Source: Halothermothrix orenii H 168 (lineage in GTDB: Bacteria; Bacillota; Halanaerobiia; Halanaerobiales; Halothermotrichaceae). From it: a DNA stretch of 64,000 nucleotides. Below are positions 1 to 8,575 of the stretch, in pieces. Position numbers and translations under genes: made by a program. The stretch is from the NCBI RefSeq assembly GCF_000020485.1, contig NC_011899.1, positions 869,937 through 933,936 of the forward strand. The letters are read 5' to 3'. The notes under the pieces were generated by a model. The model ran no database searches. It was not told where the DNA came from and saw only the letters and a program-made list of their open reading frames with translations. Within the stretch, counting starts at the first letter, position 1. Each line of letters begins with the position of its first letter.

Positions 1-1
1 A

Positions 2-553
2 AGGGATGAACTTGACTTAATTGAAGATGCTGCTGATTCTGAGTATTTTGCCAGTAAGGTAGAAGATACCGGAGGTGTCTATGTTGTTCCTGCTTTTACA
101 GGACTCGGTGCCCCTTACTGGGATCCCAGGGCCCGGGGGATAATTGTAGGTCTAACCAGGGGAACTAATAAAAATCATCTTATCCGGGCCACTATTGAGT
201 CACTGATTTATCAGAGTAAAGATGTTTTAATGGCAATGGTTGAAGATTCGGGTCTTGATTTAAAGGATATAAAGGTTGATGGAGGTGCTGCTGCTAATAA
301 TCTTTTGTTACAGTTCCTATCAGATATGACCGGATCCCGGGTTGAAAGACCCATTAACACTGAAACGACGGCAGCCGGGGCAGCTTATCTGGCTGGTCTG
401 GCTATTGATTTCTGGACAGACCAGGAGGAAGTACTTAAGATAAGGAAAGTTGACCGGGAGTTTAATCCTGATATGTCAGGGGAAAAAAGAGAGCAATTAT
501 ACAGGGGATGGAAAAAAGCTATTAATGCAGCCCTTAGCTGGAGTAAGACTTAA
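2..553 (+). CDS. glpK: Glycerol kinase, C-terminal part (5' end outside window)
   Basis: Phosphorylates glycerol to glycerol 3-phosphate in the cytoplasm, using ATP. The frame is open from the first bases. The visible 183 residues contain the FGGY-kinase C-terminal domain: a [14 protein letters not shown] stretch near residue 32, then [10 protein letters not shown] and the nucleotide-binding [12 protein letters not shown], and a C-terminal GWKKAI ending. These are characteristic of glycerol kinase rather than xylulokinase. The start and N-terminal half are missing. The gene ends 192 bp before glpA, which has its own promoter and leader terminator, so kinase and dehydrogenase can be regulated separately. 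All downstream genes on this strand to 4505 serve the same pathway. Confidence 0.95.
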   Translation, partial: RDELDLIEDAADSEYFASKVEDTGGVYVVPAFTGLGAPYWDPRARGIIVGLTRGTNKNHLIRATIESLIYQSKDVLMAMVEDSGLDLKDIKVDGGAAANNLLLQFLSDMTGSRVERPINTETTAAGAAYLAGLAIDFWTDQEEVLKIRKVDREFNPDMSGEKREQLYRGWKKAINAALSWSKT

Positions 554-560
554 TTATAAA

Positions 561-589
561 TTGATTTTTAACTGATAATATTATATAAT
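561..589 (+). promoter_or_regulatory. Predicted sigma-A promoter of the glpA operon
   Basis: TTGATT at 561-566 and a consensus TATAAT at 584-589, separated by exactly 17 bp. Transcription would begin near 596 and run through the leader terminator at 645-720 before reaching glpA. Confidence 0.65.
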
Positions 590-644
590 TAATTTAGGTA
601 ATAAAATTAACTACTAAAATAGAATAAAAATGGTGGAGAACAAG

Positions 645-720
645 AGAGAACCATTATTATTGACCTGGGTGAAGTATGCCTTCATTACATAAAGGTCAGT
701 AAGGTGGTTCTCTTTTTTTA
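645..720 (+). terminator. Leader terminator ahead of glpA, probable GlpP antitermination site
   Basis: AGAGAACCA (645-653) pairs perfectly with TGGTTCTCT (705-713). An inner arm ending TTATTGACCT (657-666) pairs with AGGTCAGTAA (693-702), and the stem runs straight into TCTTTTTTTA. This is a strong intrinsic terminator between promoter and start codon, so most transcripts should stop unless antiterminated. In Bacillus, GlpP with glycerol 3-phosphate antiterminates the glpD leader, and a glpP gene ends this very operon. The GlpP link is inference from that arrangement. Confidence 0.75.
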
Positions 721-744
721 TTTAAACAAAAAGGAGGAATATAG

Positions 745-2256
745 ATGAGAGCAGACGTTATTATCATCGGAAGTGGTGTTGTTGGAAGTGCAATTGCCCG
801 GAGACTTGCCAGATATAACCTTGATATTATTCTTCTTGAAAAAGAACATGATGTTGCTATGGGTACAAGTAAAGCTAATTCAGGTATTATACATGCCGGT
901 TATAATGCACCCTATGATAGTCTTAAAGGTAGATTGAATGTCAAATCAAACCCTGAATTTGATAAACTTTGCAGAGATTTAAGGGTTCCCTTTAAACGGA
1001 TTGGTTCCCTGGTAGTTGGCTTTGATGATAAAGACCTGAAAATACTTAAAGAAGAAAAAGAAAATGGAGAGAAGGCCGGAATAAAAGACCTGGAGATAGT
1101 AAAGGGCAAAAGGCTTTTTGAAATTGAACCAAATTTAAATCCAGAAGCCATGTATGCCCTGTATGCTCCGACTGCCGGTATTATTTCTCCACACCAATTT
1201 ACAATTGCCCTTGCTGATAGTGCTGCCCTCAATGGAGTTAAAGTTATGCTTTTGACAGAAGCCCGGAACATAAAAACTGAAAACGGTATGATTACCGGGG
1301 TAGAAACTAACAGAGGTTTTATTGCTGCTAAAGTAGTTATAAACGCTGCTGGTGTATATGCCGGGAATATTGCCAGTTTAGCCGGTGATTCGAGTATTTC
1401 TATAACCCCGAGGAAAGGTGAGTATCACCTTCTCGATAAAGAATGGGGTGATAAAGTCAATCACGTATTGTTCCCTATTCCCAGTACAGTATCAAAAGGA
1501 ATTCTGGTGACACCTACTGTCCACGGTAACCTCTTAATCGGTCCTAATTCTTATAATGTTGAAGACCCTGAAGATGTATCAACTACAACATCTGGACTTG
1601 ACGAGGTTTATAACGGGGCCAGAAGGCTTGTTCCTTCAATAAATCGAAGGGATGTAATTGCTTCTTTTGCTGGATTAAGGGCTGCAGCCTCAGGAGAAGA
1701 TTTTATCATTGGTTCTTCCAGTCACATTAAGGGGCTTATTCATGCTGCTGGTATCCAGTCACCGGGATTAAGCTCAGCTCCAGCAATTGCAGAAAAGGTA
1801 GAGGAAATTTTTAAAGATATAGCTGATGAGTTTTCCCTTGAGATCAGTTATAAGGATGATTTTAAGGAAACTCTTCCGGAATACCCCTGTTTTTCAGAAA
1901 AACTTGAAAAAAGTCATGAACAGGAGTGGAATAATTTGGTTAGGGAAAATCCAGATTTTGGTGAAATAGTTTGCCGATGTGAACGGGTAACAAAGGGTGA
2001 AATAATTGCAGCTATTCACCGTCCGGTACCGGCCTTAAGCCTTGATGCTATTAAACGAAGAACGAGGGCAGGAATGGGAAGATGCCAGGGTGGATTTTGT
2101 GGACACCGGGTTCTGGAAATACTATCAGAAGAGTTAAATATATCTCCCCTGGAGGTAACAAAAAAAGGCGGGGAATCAAAAATATTAATGAGAAAAACAA
2201 AAGATACGGAACATCAATATGAACAAATGGAGGTAGGTGTTGGTGAAAATGTATAA
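745..2256 (+). CDS. glpA: Anaerobic-type glycerol-3-phosphate dehydrogenase, FAD subunit with BFD-like Fe-S tail
   Basis: Oxidises glycerol 3-phosphate to dihydroxyacetone phosphate. Residues 5-24 (VIIIGSGVVGSAIARRLARY) form the FAD dinucleotide fold and the middle is a DAO-type oxidoreductase domain. The C-terminal segment holds a BFD-like [2Fe-2S] cluster motif with Cys410, Cys412, Cys447 and Cys452 (CRC and CQGGFC). Its 503 residues are usual for the Clostridia form. AAAGGAGG lies just upstream of the ATG. The 3' end overlaps the next oxidoreductase, so the two are translationally coupled and probably form one enzyme with the DUF1667 protein. An NAD-linked or quinone-linked acceptor cannot be decided from sequence. 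Confidence 0.9.
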   Translation: MRADVIIIGSGVVGSAIARRLARYNLDIILLEKEHDVAMGTSKANSGIIHAGYNAPYDSLKGRLNVKSNPEFDKLCRDLRVPFKRIGSLVVGFDDKDLKILKEEKENGEKAGIKDLEIVKGKRLFEIEPNLNPEAMYALYAPTAGIISPHQFTIALADSAALNGVKVMLLTEARNIKTENGMITGVETNRGFIAAKVVINAAGVYAGNIASLAGDSSISITPRKGEYHLLDKEWGDKVNHVLFPIPSTVSKGILVTPTVHGNLLIGPNSYNVEDPEDVSTTTSGLDEVYNGARRLVPSINRRDVIASFAGLRAAASGEDFIIGSSSHIKGLIHAAGIQSPGLSSAPAIAEKVEEIFKDIADEFSLEISYKDDFKETLPEYPCFSEKLEKSHEQEWNNLVRENPDFGEIVCRCERVTKGEIIAAIHRPVPALSLDAIKRRTRAGMGRCQGGFCGHRVLEILSEELNISPLEVTKKGGESKILMRKTKDTEHQYEQMEVGVGENV

Positions 2257-3532
2257 CTATGACCTTGTAGTTGTTGGTGGGGGACCGGCTGGACTGGCAG
2301 CAGCCCTGGAGGCATACAAAAATGGTGTAAATAAAGTCTTACTGCTGGAGAGGGATTATTACCTGGGAGGTATACTTCAACAATGTATTCACAATGGATT
2401 TGGCCTTGATTATTTTAAAGAAGAGTTAACAGGTCCAGAATATGCAGAGAGATTTATAGAAAAACTCGGTGATACCAAAATTAAAGTCATGACAGAGACA
2501 ATGGTGGTCCGGGTAACACCTGATAAAAAAATATATGCTCTTAACAAAAAAGAGGGTTTATTTGTTGTCAATGCCAGGGCTATAGTTCTGGCAATGGGAT
2601 GTCGGGAGAGAACCAGAGAAGCAATTAGAATTCCTGGAGATAGGCCAGCAGGAATTTTCACTGCCGGTACAGCCCAGCGTTATATTAATATTGAGGGGTA
2701 TATACCGGGCCGGGAAGTTGTTATTCTTGGTTCAGGGGATATTGGGCTTATTATGGCCCGGAGGTTGACACTGGAAGGGGCCAGGGTCAAAGGTGTTTTT
2801 GAAATAATGCCTTATTCATCAGGACTGGTAAGAAACAAAGTGCAGTGCCTTGATGACTTCAATATACCATTATATTTAAAACATACAGTTATCAGAATTT
2901 ATGGTCGGGATAGAGTAGAAAAAGTTACTGTAGCCAGAGTTGATGAAAAATTCAGGGTTATACCCGGAAGTGAAAAGGATATAAAATGTGACACCTTGCT
3001 TTTATCAGTAGGACTTATCCCTGAAAATGAATTAAGTAAAGAGGCGGGAATCTTACTTGATAATACTACTGGAGGCCCGGTAGTAAACGAAGTAAGGGAA
3101 ACAGATATAGAGGGTATTTTTGCCTGTGGTAATGTTTTGCAGGTTCATGACCTGGTTGATTATGTAACCGAAGAAGGTGAAATTACTGGAAGAGCTGTAT
3201 CCAGTTATCTTAATAAGAAGCGTACTGTCCGTAAGAAACCAATAAAACTAGTTCCGGAAGATAATGTCAGATACATTGTTCCTCACCAGATTGATTATAA
3301 AGATCAAAGTAGAAAAAGAGTTAAACTGTTTATGAGAGTAAAGGAACCGATGGAGAAGGTCAGGGTAAGGTTATTAGACCCCCAGACCGGTAATGAAATT
3401 GTTAGCTATCCTAAACCGATTGTAACTCCAGGAGAAATGGTTACTGTCTATTTACCTGAGGCCCTGATTAAGGAAAATATGGATAAAATAAAAATTTCAA
3501 TTAATAAGGAGGAAGGTGGCGGTCATGACTAG
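2243..3532 (+). CDS. FAD/NAD-dependent pyridine nucleotide-disulfide-type oxidoreductase of the glp operon
   Basis: Probable electron-transfer partner of GlpA, in the place that GlpB holds in enterics. The N-terminal FAD fold is LVVVGGGPAGLAAALEA. A second dinucleotide fold, VVILGSGDIGLIMARRL, sits in the middle and probably binds NAD(P). Near the C-terminal third is the FAD-closing motif GIFACGNVLQVHDLVDYV. No redox CxxC is present, unlike thioredoxin reductase. In-frame starts are GTG 2237, TTG 2240, GTG 2243 and ATG 2249; GGAGG at 2229-2233 is best spaced for GTG 2243. It overlaps glpA by 14 bp and the next gene by 8 bp. The family is known from Clostridia and Thermotogae glp operons. Confidence 0.85.
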   Translation: MKMYNYDLVVVGGGPAGLAAALEAYKNGVNKVLLLERDYYLGGILQQCIHNGFGLDYFKEELTGPEYAERFIEKLGDTKIKVMTETMVVRVTPDKKIYALNKKEGLFVVNARAIVLAMGCRERTREAIRIPGDRPAGIFTAGTAQRYINIEGYIPGREVVILGSGDIGLIMARRLTLEGARVKGVFEIMPYSSGLVRNKVQCLDDFNIPLYLKHTVIRIYGRDRVEKVTVARVDEKFRVIPGSEKDIKCDTLLLSVGLIPENELSKEAGILLDNTTGGPVVNEVRETDIEGIFACGNVLQVHDLVDYVTEEGEITGRAVSSYLNKKRTVRKKPIKLVPEDNVRYIVPHQIDYKDQSRKRVKLFMRVKEPMEKVRVRLLDPQTGNEIVSYPKPIVTPGEMVTVYLPEALIKENMDKIKISINKEEGGGHD

Positions 3533-3920
3533 AAATATAATATGTATAAGATGCCCCAAGGGGTGCCGGATGACTGTTGAGAGTAATGATAAAAAGATTG
3601 GGTCAATTTCAGGTTATGGTTGTCCCAAAGGGCTTGAATATGCAAAAGAAGAGTTTTTAAATCCAACCCGGATTTTGCCGACTACTGTCAGAATTGTTAA
3701 TGGAGAATTACCGCTTGTTCCGGTGAAAACAGCTGATCCAATTCCAAGAGAAATGATCAATGATGCCATGAAAGAGATTAATAAAGTTACAGTAAAAGCT
3801 CCAGTTAAACTGGGTCAGGTAATTATTAAAGATCTTGCCGGGACCGGAGTAAAGCTTGTAGCTACCCGTAGTATTGCCAGAAAGGTGGAAAATGGCCAAA
3901 AAACGGTTGCTACTGCCTAG
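3525..3920 (+). CDS. DUF1667 cysteine-rich protein of the glp operon
   Basis: A 131-residue protein with an N-terminal cysteine motif, CIRCPKGC, followed about 20 residues later by GYGCPKG. That makes four cysteines suited to an Fe-S cluster or metal. The family (DUF1667) occurs almost always with the two oxidoreductases encoded just upstream, so it is probably the small Fe-S subunit of the glycerol-3-phosphate dehydrogenase complex, in place of GlpC. The electron-transfer role is inference. ATG 3525 is preferred to GTG 3516 because GGAGG at 3508-3512 is too close to the latter. It overlaps the preceding stop by 8 bp. The C-terminal half shows no recognised motif. Confidence 0.8.
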   Translation: MTRNIICIRCPKGCRMTVESNDKKIGSISGYGCPKGLEYAKEEFLNPTRILPTTVRIVNGELPLVPVKTADPIPREMINDAMKEINKVTVKAPVKLGQVIIKDLAGTGVKLVATRSIARKVENGQKTVATA

Positions 3921-3935
3921 GAGAGGAAAAAAGAT

Positions 3936-4505
3936 ATGAAACATTTGAAAAAGTATTTCAAAAAACACCCGGTCATTGCCGGTATCAGGGATACCAGTCA
4001 GCTCAATTTTGCTTTATCAAGTGATGTTATAGCCCTTTTTATACTCTGTGGAGATATTTTTATTCTGCCAGAAATTATGGAAAAGGCCAGGGAACGGGAT
4101 AAACTGGTTTTTCTCCACATAGATTTAATCAATGGAATAGGCCGGGATAAAAAAGGCATTAAATATCTTGCTGTTAATAACCTCTGTGATGGAATTGTAA
4201 CCACCAAGAGTAATCTTATAAAGGCGGCCAAAAAAGAGGGTTTAATGGCAATACAACGTCTTTTTTTACTCGATTCAGCTGCCCTGAAGACTGGAGAACA
4301 CCTGCTGGAAATGAATAAACCGGATGCTGTAGAAATACTACCGGGGATTGCTGCCCCATATTTTATTGAACACATTAAGCATCAGCTTCCCTGTCCTATT
4401 ATTGCGGGGGGGTTAATAAGACGAAAAGAAGAAATAGATAATCTTGTCGATAAAGGAGTCCTGGCAGTATCAACAAGTAATAAAAAACTATGGAAGGAAT
4501 ACTAA
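3936..4505 (+). CDS. glpP: Glycerol uptake operon antiterminator
   Basis: RNA-binding antiterminator that, in Bacillus, responds to glycerol 3-phosphate and lets polymerase pass the leader terminator of glp genes. Its 189 residues match the compact TIM-barrel-like GlpP family, with HPVIAGIRD near the start, FLHIDLINGIGRDKKGI in the middle, DAVEILPG, and PIIAGGLI near the end. It is the last gene of the glpA operon, 15 bp after DUF1667, and is followed at once by a terminator. The matching target is the hairpin at 645-720, so the operon probably controls its own elongation. Confidence 0.92.
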   Translation: MKHLKKYFKKHPVIAGIRDTSQLNFALSSDVIALFILCGDIFILPEIMEKARERDKLVFLHIDLINGIGRDKKGIKYLAVNNLCDGIVTTKSNLIKAAKKEGLMAIQRLFLLDSAALKTGEHLLEMNKPDAVEILPGIAAPYFIEHIKHQLPCPIIAGGLIRRKEEIDNLVDKGVLAVSTSNKKLWKEY

Positions 4506-4532
4506 ACGGGGATAAACCCCGTTTTATTTTTT
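4504..4532 (+). terminator. Intrinsic terminator of the glp operon
   Basis: AAACGGGG (4504-4511) and CCCCGTTT (4517-4524) form an 8-bp perfect stem with a 5-nt loop, followed by TATTTTTTG. It overlaps the glpP stop codon. Confidence 0.9.
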
Positions 4533-4538
4533 GTTTTC

Positions 4539-4568
4539 TTGACATAACTAATTTAACATTGTTAAAAT
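4539..4568 (+). promoter_or_regulatory. Predicted promoter of asnS
   Basis: Consensus TTGACA at 4539-4544 and TAAAAT at 4563-4568 with an 18-bp spacer. It lies directly after the glp terminator and leaves a leader of roughly 110 nt before asnS. That is too short for a T-box, and no T-box sequence is visible. Confidence 0.6.
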
Positions 4569-4602
4569 GTTTTATAAAATGATTTGGTTTGGAGAAGGTA
4601 TT

Positions 4603-4622
4603 TATTTCTTTATAAAGAAATA
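4603..4622. repeat. 20-bp perfect palindrome in the asnS leader
   Basis: TATTTCTTTA followed directly by its reverse complement TAAAGAAATA. It lies about 80 bp upstream of the asnS start. It could be an operator or chance in AT-rich DNA; no cognate regulator is visible nearby. Confidence 0.4.
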
Positions 4623-4685
4623 TATAATTTGGATGTACATTTTATTTTATAGGATATACTACATATTGAAGAAAGGGGAGAAGCC

Positions 4686-6077
4686 ATGGATTATTTTGAA
4701 CGTACCAGAATTAAAAACATATTGGAGAAAAATATTGATAACTATAAAGATGTAATTGTACTGGGATGGGTGAGAACCAAGAGAGTTTCTAAAAACATTG
4801 CTTTTCTGGAAATCAATGATGGAAGTACGTTAAAGAACCTGCAAATAGTTATCCTTCAACCAGATAAATTCCCGCTTGACAGTATTAATACCGGAGCCAG
4901 TGTAAAAATTAAAGGTTATCTTGAGGAAGTTAAGGGTAGAGAACAGAGTATTGAAATGAAGGCTGAGGAAATTACATTAATCGGTGAAGCACCTGTTGAT
5001 TATCCCATGCAGAAAAAAAGACATACCTTTGAATTTTTACGGGAAATTGCCCACCTGCGCCCCCGGACCAATACCTTCGGTGTTGTTAATCGTTTCCGCA
5101 GTAAAATGGCATATGCAATCCACAAATTTTTCCAGGATCGTGGCTTTCACTATATCCATTCACCGATAATTACGACCGGTGACGCTGAAGGAGCAGGTGA
5201 GGTTTTTACAGTTACCACCTTTGACCTGCAAAATCCTCCCTTAAGCGAAGGTGGAGAAATTGATTTTAGCCAGGATTTTTTTGGGGAAGAAGCCGGGCTT
5301 ACTGTTAGTGGTCAGCTGGAAGCAGAATTAATGGCAACTGCTCTCGGGGATGTTTATACCTTCGGGCCTACATTCAGGGCAGAGAATTCAAATACTTCCC
5401 GCCATGCCTCAGAATTCTGGATGATTGAGCCTGAAATGGCCTTCTGTGATCTTGAGGAAATGATGGACATTATTGAGGAATTTATTAAGTTTTTATTTAA
5501 ATATGCCCTTGATGAATGTCCTGAGGAGATGGAATTTTTTAATAAATGGATTGACAAAGGTCGAATAGATATTTTAAAAAAAATTATAGACGCTGAATTT
5601 GCCCATATAACTTATACTGAAGCTATAGATATACTGGAAAAATCGGGTGAGGATTTTGAATTTCCGGTAAAATGGGGTATGGATTTACAGTCGGAACACG
5701 AACGGTATTTAACAGAAAAACACTTTAAAAAACCGGTCATGGTGACTGACTACCCCAAGGATATAAAGGCTTTTTACATGAGGGTTAATGATGATGACAA
5801 AACCGTAAGGGCAGTGGACTGTCTGGTACCCCAGGTTGGAGAAATAATCGGTGGTAGTCAGAGGGAAGAACGGTATGATGTCCTGCTCAAGAGGATGAAA
5901 GAACTTGATATGAATATTGAGAAATACCAGTGGTTTCTGGATATTAGAAAGTATGGAACAGTACCCCATTCTGGTTTTGGACTGGGATTTGAGAGGCTAT
6001 TAATGTATATCTCTGGTATGAAGAATATCAGGGATGTTATTCCCTTTCCCAGAACTCCCGGTAATGCCAAATTTTAA
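4686..6077 (+). CDS. asnS: Asparaginyl-tRNA synthetase
   Basis: Charges tRNA-Asn with asparagine. The N-terminal OB-fold anticodon-binding domain (about residues 15-110, [20 protein letters not shown]) is followed by a class II catalytic core. Motif 2 is [15 protein letters not shown] with EPEMAF after it, and motif 3 is [12 protein letters not shown] near the C-terminus. At 463 residues it has the normal length. The motifs separate it from AspRS, which lacks this NTSRH context. GAAAGGGGAG stands before the ATG at 4686. It has its own promoter and terminator, so it is probably monocistronic with some read-through into the next gene. Confidence 0.96.
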   Translation: MDYFERTRIKNILEKNIDNYKDVIVLGWVRTKRVSKNIAFLEINDGSTLKNLQIVILQPDKFPLDSINTGASVKIKGYLEEVKGREQSIEMKAEEITLIGEAPVDYPMQKKRHTFEFLREIAHLRPRTNTFGVVNRFRSKMAYAIHKFFQDRGFHYIHSPIITTGDAEGAGEVFTVTTFDLQNPPLSEGGEIDFSQDFFGEEAGLTVSGQLEAELMATALGDVYTFGPTFRAENSNTSRHASEFWMIEPEMAFCDLEEMMDIIEEFIKFLFKYALDECPEEMEFFNKWIDKGRIDILKKIIDAEFAHITYTEAIDILEKSGEDFEFPVKWGMDLQSEHERYLTEKHFKKPVMVTDYPKDIKAFYMRVNDDDKTVRAVDCLVPQVGEIIGGSQREERYDVLLKRMKELDMNIEKYQWFLDIRKYGTVPHSGFGLGFERLLMYISGMKNIRDVIPFPRTPGNAKF

Positions 6078-6084
6078 GATATAT

Positions 6085-6112
6085 GAGAGGGGGGTATCCC
6101 CTCTCCTTTTTT
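6085..6112 (+). terminator. Intrinsic terminator after asnS
   Basis: GAGAGGGG (6085-6092) pairs with CCCCTCTC (6098-6105), followed by CTTTTTT. The ribosome-binding site of the next gene starts right after it, so that gene may depend on read-through. Confidence 0.88.
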
Positions 6113-6125
6113 CAGGAGGTTGGAA

Positions 6126-7982
6126 ATGTTTTATTCAAAGTTTTACAATTTTGTGCTGATAGCTTTAGTAGTTATATTTATTCCTGTAATAGTTGAAGCC
6201 AGGACCATTATAGAAGATTACCAGCTGGTTGTATATGGGGGAGAGCCAGAAGGAGTTATGGCTGCTGTTTCAGCAGCCAGGTCAGGGGTTAAGACTCTGC
6301 TGGTTATGGAAAGGGATAAACCGGGTGGTTTGATGGTATACGGTGGTTTAAATTATCTTGATTTGAATTATTCACCTCATGGAGGTAATTTAAATAAAGG
6401 TCTTTTTCAGGAATGGCACCAGAGAGTTGGTGGTCAGGTAGCTTTTGGAATAGATAAGGCAATATCTGTATTTCAGAATATGCTGGCTTCTGAAAAAAAT
6501 ATTAAGGTTATGAATAATACAGAACTTATAAAAATAAAGAAAGAAAAGGGATATATAAATAGTCTTATATTAAGGGAAAAAGGTAAGTTAATCGAAGTTA
6601 AAGCCAGTTATTTTATAGATTCAAGCCAGGAGGCCCATCTTGCAGTAAGAGCCGGGGCACCCTATTTTGAAAATGGTGCTGATATTGGTTTGCCAGAACG
6701 CCATATGGCTGTGACCCTGGTATTACATATAGGTAATATAAATTATGAAGGACTGGTAAAGGCTGTTAAGGATGGCAAATTTGGACCAGCTCATATTAAT
6801 CATAATCACGCCTGGGGTTTTGTTAGAATCGGGGACATGTATAAACCCCATGATAAAAATATAAAGCTCAGGGGTCTTAACATTGTATTTGAGAAAAATG
6901 ACAAGGGCCAGCTTGAAGCCTATATTAATTCTATGTTGATTTTCGGGGTTGATCCCCTTGATAAAACCTCTTTAAAAGATGCTTATAAAAGGGGAAAAAA
7001 AGAAGCGGCACATGTCCTTGCTTTTTTAAAAAAACAGGTAGATGGTTTTGAAAGGGCTGTCTTGATGGATTTTCCCCAGGAGTTATATATCAGGGAAGGA
7101 AGACATATTTTAGCCAGATACCAGTTAAAGACTGTAGATTTGCTGGAAAATAAAATTTTTGAAGATACAGTGGCTTTAGCATCTTATCCCCTTGATTATC
7201 AGGCTTATACACCTGAATTTGCCGGGTTTGTTCTTTTTAATCCTGTAGTGTATGGTATTCCCATGCGTTCATTAATTCCCAAAAACCTTAAGAATGTTAT
7301 GGTAGTTGGCAGAAGCAGTGGTTATAGTTCTCTGGCAGCTGCTAGTGCCAGGGTTTTACCTACAGGTATGGCCTGTGGTGAGGCAGCAGGTTTAATAACT
7401 TATTATGCACATAAATCAAACTTAACCTATGCTGAAATTACTGACCATAGAGAAATAATTAGAAAAGTTCAAAAATCGTTAGGGATTTATAGAGATATTA
7501 ACTATTATGAAGATTTTGTCGATCACATCATAGAAGATAGTGTTGTCAGACCCTATTTAGAAGAGCTGTTATCCTGGGGGCTTGTTGTAGCCGGATACAG
7601 GAATGATTTTAAATTAACAGAGATAATCAGGGAGAAGCAGTTTGCTTATATTATTATAAAGGGTTTAAGGCAACGACAGGCCCCGAATTTATGTGAATGG
7701 GTTCCAGAAAGTATTATAACACTTTCAACTAACAGTTATTTAACCCGGGATCGGGCTGCCATGTTACTTCTTACAGCATGTGGTGAAAAAGTTCTTAACA
7801 TGGAAGTAGATGAATATTATAATAAGGCCTGCCAGATGGATTTGATTTCCAACAAATTTAGTAAAATGGTTCCTGATAATAGATTATTGACCAGGCGGGA
7901 AGCCTATATGTTGCTGGGGTATTTTTTAAGAAAATTTGATATACCCGAATCTTTAAAAAGATTCAGGGGTGAAATAAAGTGA
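6126..7982 (+). CDS. Exported FAD-dependent oxidoreductase with SLH-like C-terminus
   Basis: A predicted exported flavoprotein of the FAD_oxidored family (PF12831-like). A hydrophobic signal segment (FYNFVLIALVVIFIPVIV) is followed by the dinucleotide fold LVVYGGEPEGVMAAVSAARSG and a GGLMVYGG flavin-contact region. A second conserved patch is GRSSGYSSLAAASARVLPTG, near residue 395. The last 170 residues do not look like the oxidase fold. YLTRDRAAMLLLTACG and LLTRREAYMLLGYFL, spaced about 50 residues apart, resemble S-layer homology repeats that bind cell wall. The substrate is unknown. ATG 6126 follows AGGAGG by 6 nt; a TTG at 6120 has no room for the ribosome-binding site. Its last codons overlap ogt by 4 bp. 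Confidence 0.75.
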   Translation: MFYSKFYNFVLIALVVIFIPVIVEARTIIEDYQLVVYGGEPEGVMAAVSAARSGVKTLLVMERDKPGGLMVYGGLNYLDLNYSPHGGNLNKGLFQEWHQRVGGQVAFGIDKAISVFQNMLASEKNIKVMNNTELIKIKKEKGYINSLILREKGKLIEVKASYFIDSSQEAHLAVRAGAPYFENGADIGLPERHMAVTLVLHIGNINYEGLVKAVKDGKFGPAHINHNHAWGFVRIGDMYKPHDKNIKLRGLNIVFEKNDKGQLEAYINSMLIFGVDPLDKTSLKDAYKRGKKEAAHVLAFLKKQVDGFERAVLMDFPQELYIREGRHILARYQLKTVDLLENKIFEDTVALASYPLDYQAYTPEFAGFVLFNPVVYGIPMRSLIPKNLKNVMVVGRSSGYSSLAAASARVLPTGMACGEAAGLITYYAHKSNLTYAEITDHREIIRKVQKSLGIYRDINYYEDFVDHIIEDSVVRPYLEELLSWGLVVAGYRNDFKLTEIIREKQFAYIIIKGLRQRQAPNLCEWVPESIITLSTNSYLTRDRAAMLLLTACGEKVLNMEVDEYYNKACQMDLISNKFSKMVPDNRLLTRREAYMLLGYFLRKFDIPESLKRFRGEIK

Positions 7983-8494
7983 TAAAAAATTATTATCCTT
8001 CTCCACTGGGTTTAATGGAAATTACATTATCTTTAGATGGTCTGGTAAGCATAACCTTTGTTAAAAATGTAGACAATAAATATAAAAACCTTTATAGTAT
8101 TAACTTTACCTGTAAACAGCTTTATGAACTAAATAAAGAGGTTTATAATCAGTTAAATGAATACTTTACCGGCCAGAGGCGTAATTTTAACCTGCCTCTG
8201 GCCCCGGCAGGGACAGATTTTCAGAAAAAAGTGTGGCAGGAGCTGTTAAATATCCCCTATGGGGAGACATGTTCCTACGGAGATATTGCCAGGGCATTAG
8301 GAAAACCAGGGGCAGCCCGGGCTGTAGGGAGGGCCAATGGAAAAAATCCTCTACCTATAGTAATACCGTGTCATCGGGTTATAGGCAGCAATGGAGAATT
8401 AAAGGGTTATGCCTGTGGCCTCTGGCGAAAAAGGTGGCTTATAGAACACGAGTCTTATTATTCTAAACAGGGACAGTACCGGGGCTTATTATGA
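7979..8494 (+). CDS. ogt: Methylated-DNA--protein-cysteine S-methyltransferase
   Basis: Removes O6-alkyl groups from guanine in DNA by suicide transfer to its own cysteine. The acceptor motif is IPCHRVIGSNG with Cys131, and the winged-helix DNA-binding part PYGETCSYGDIARALG precedes it. RAVGRANGKNPLP is also characteristic. Its 171 residues suit the Ogt form with a short N-terminal domain. It starts with GTG inside the stop of the exported oxidoreductase (GTGA overlap), so the two are translationally coupled although their functions look unrelated. Confidence 0.95.
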   Translation: MIKNYYPSPLGLMEITLSLDGLVSITFVKNVDNKYKNLYSINFTCKQLYELNKEVYNQLNEYFTGQRRNFNLPLAPAGTDFQKKVWQELLNIPYGETCSYGDIARALGKPGAARAVGRANGKNPLPIVIPCHRVIGSNGELKGYACGLWRKRWLIEHESYYSKQGQYRGLL

Positions 8495-8575
8495 CCTATT
8501 AACTCTTATTTTTTAAATTACATTTGAATAAGGATGGTTTTAAATTTGTTTATAAATCATAAAGGAGTGAGGAGT

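Noticed and set aside
4569-4685. T-box ahead of asnS
   Set aside because: The leader is only about 110 nt and lacks the GGTGGNACC core and a terminator helix.
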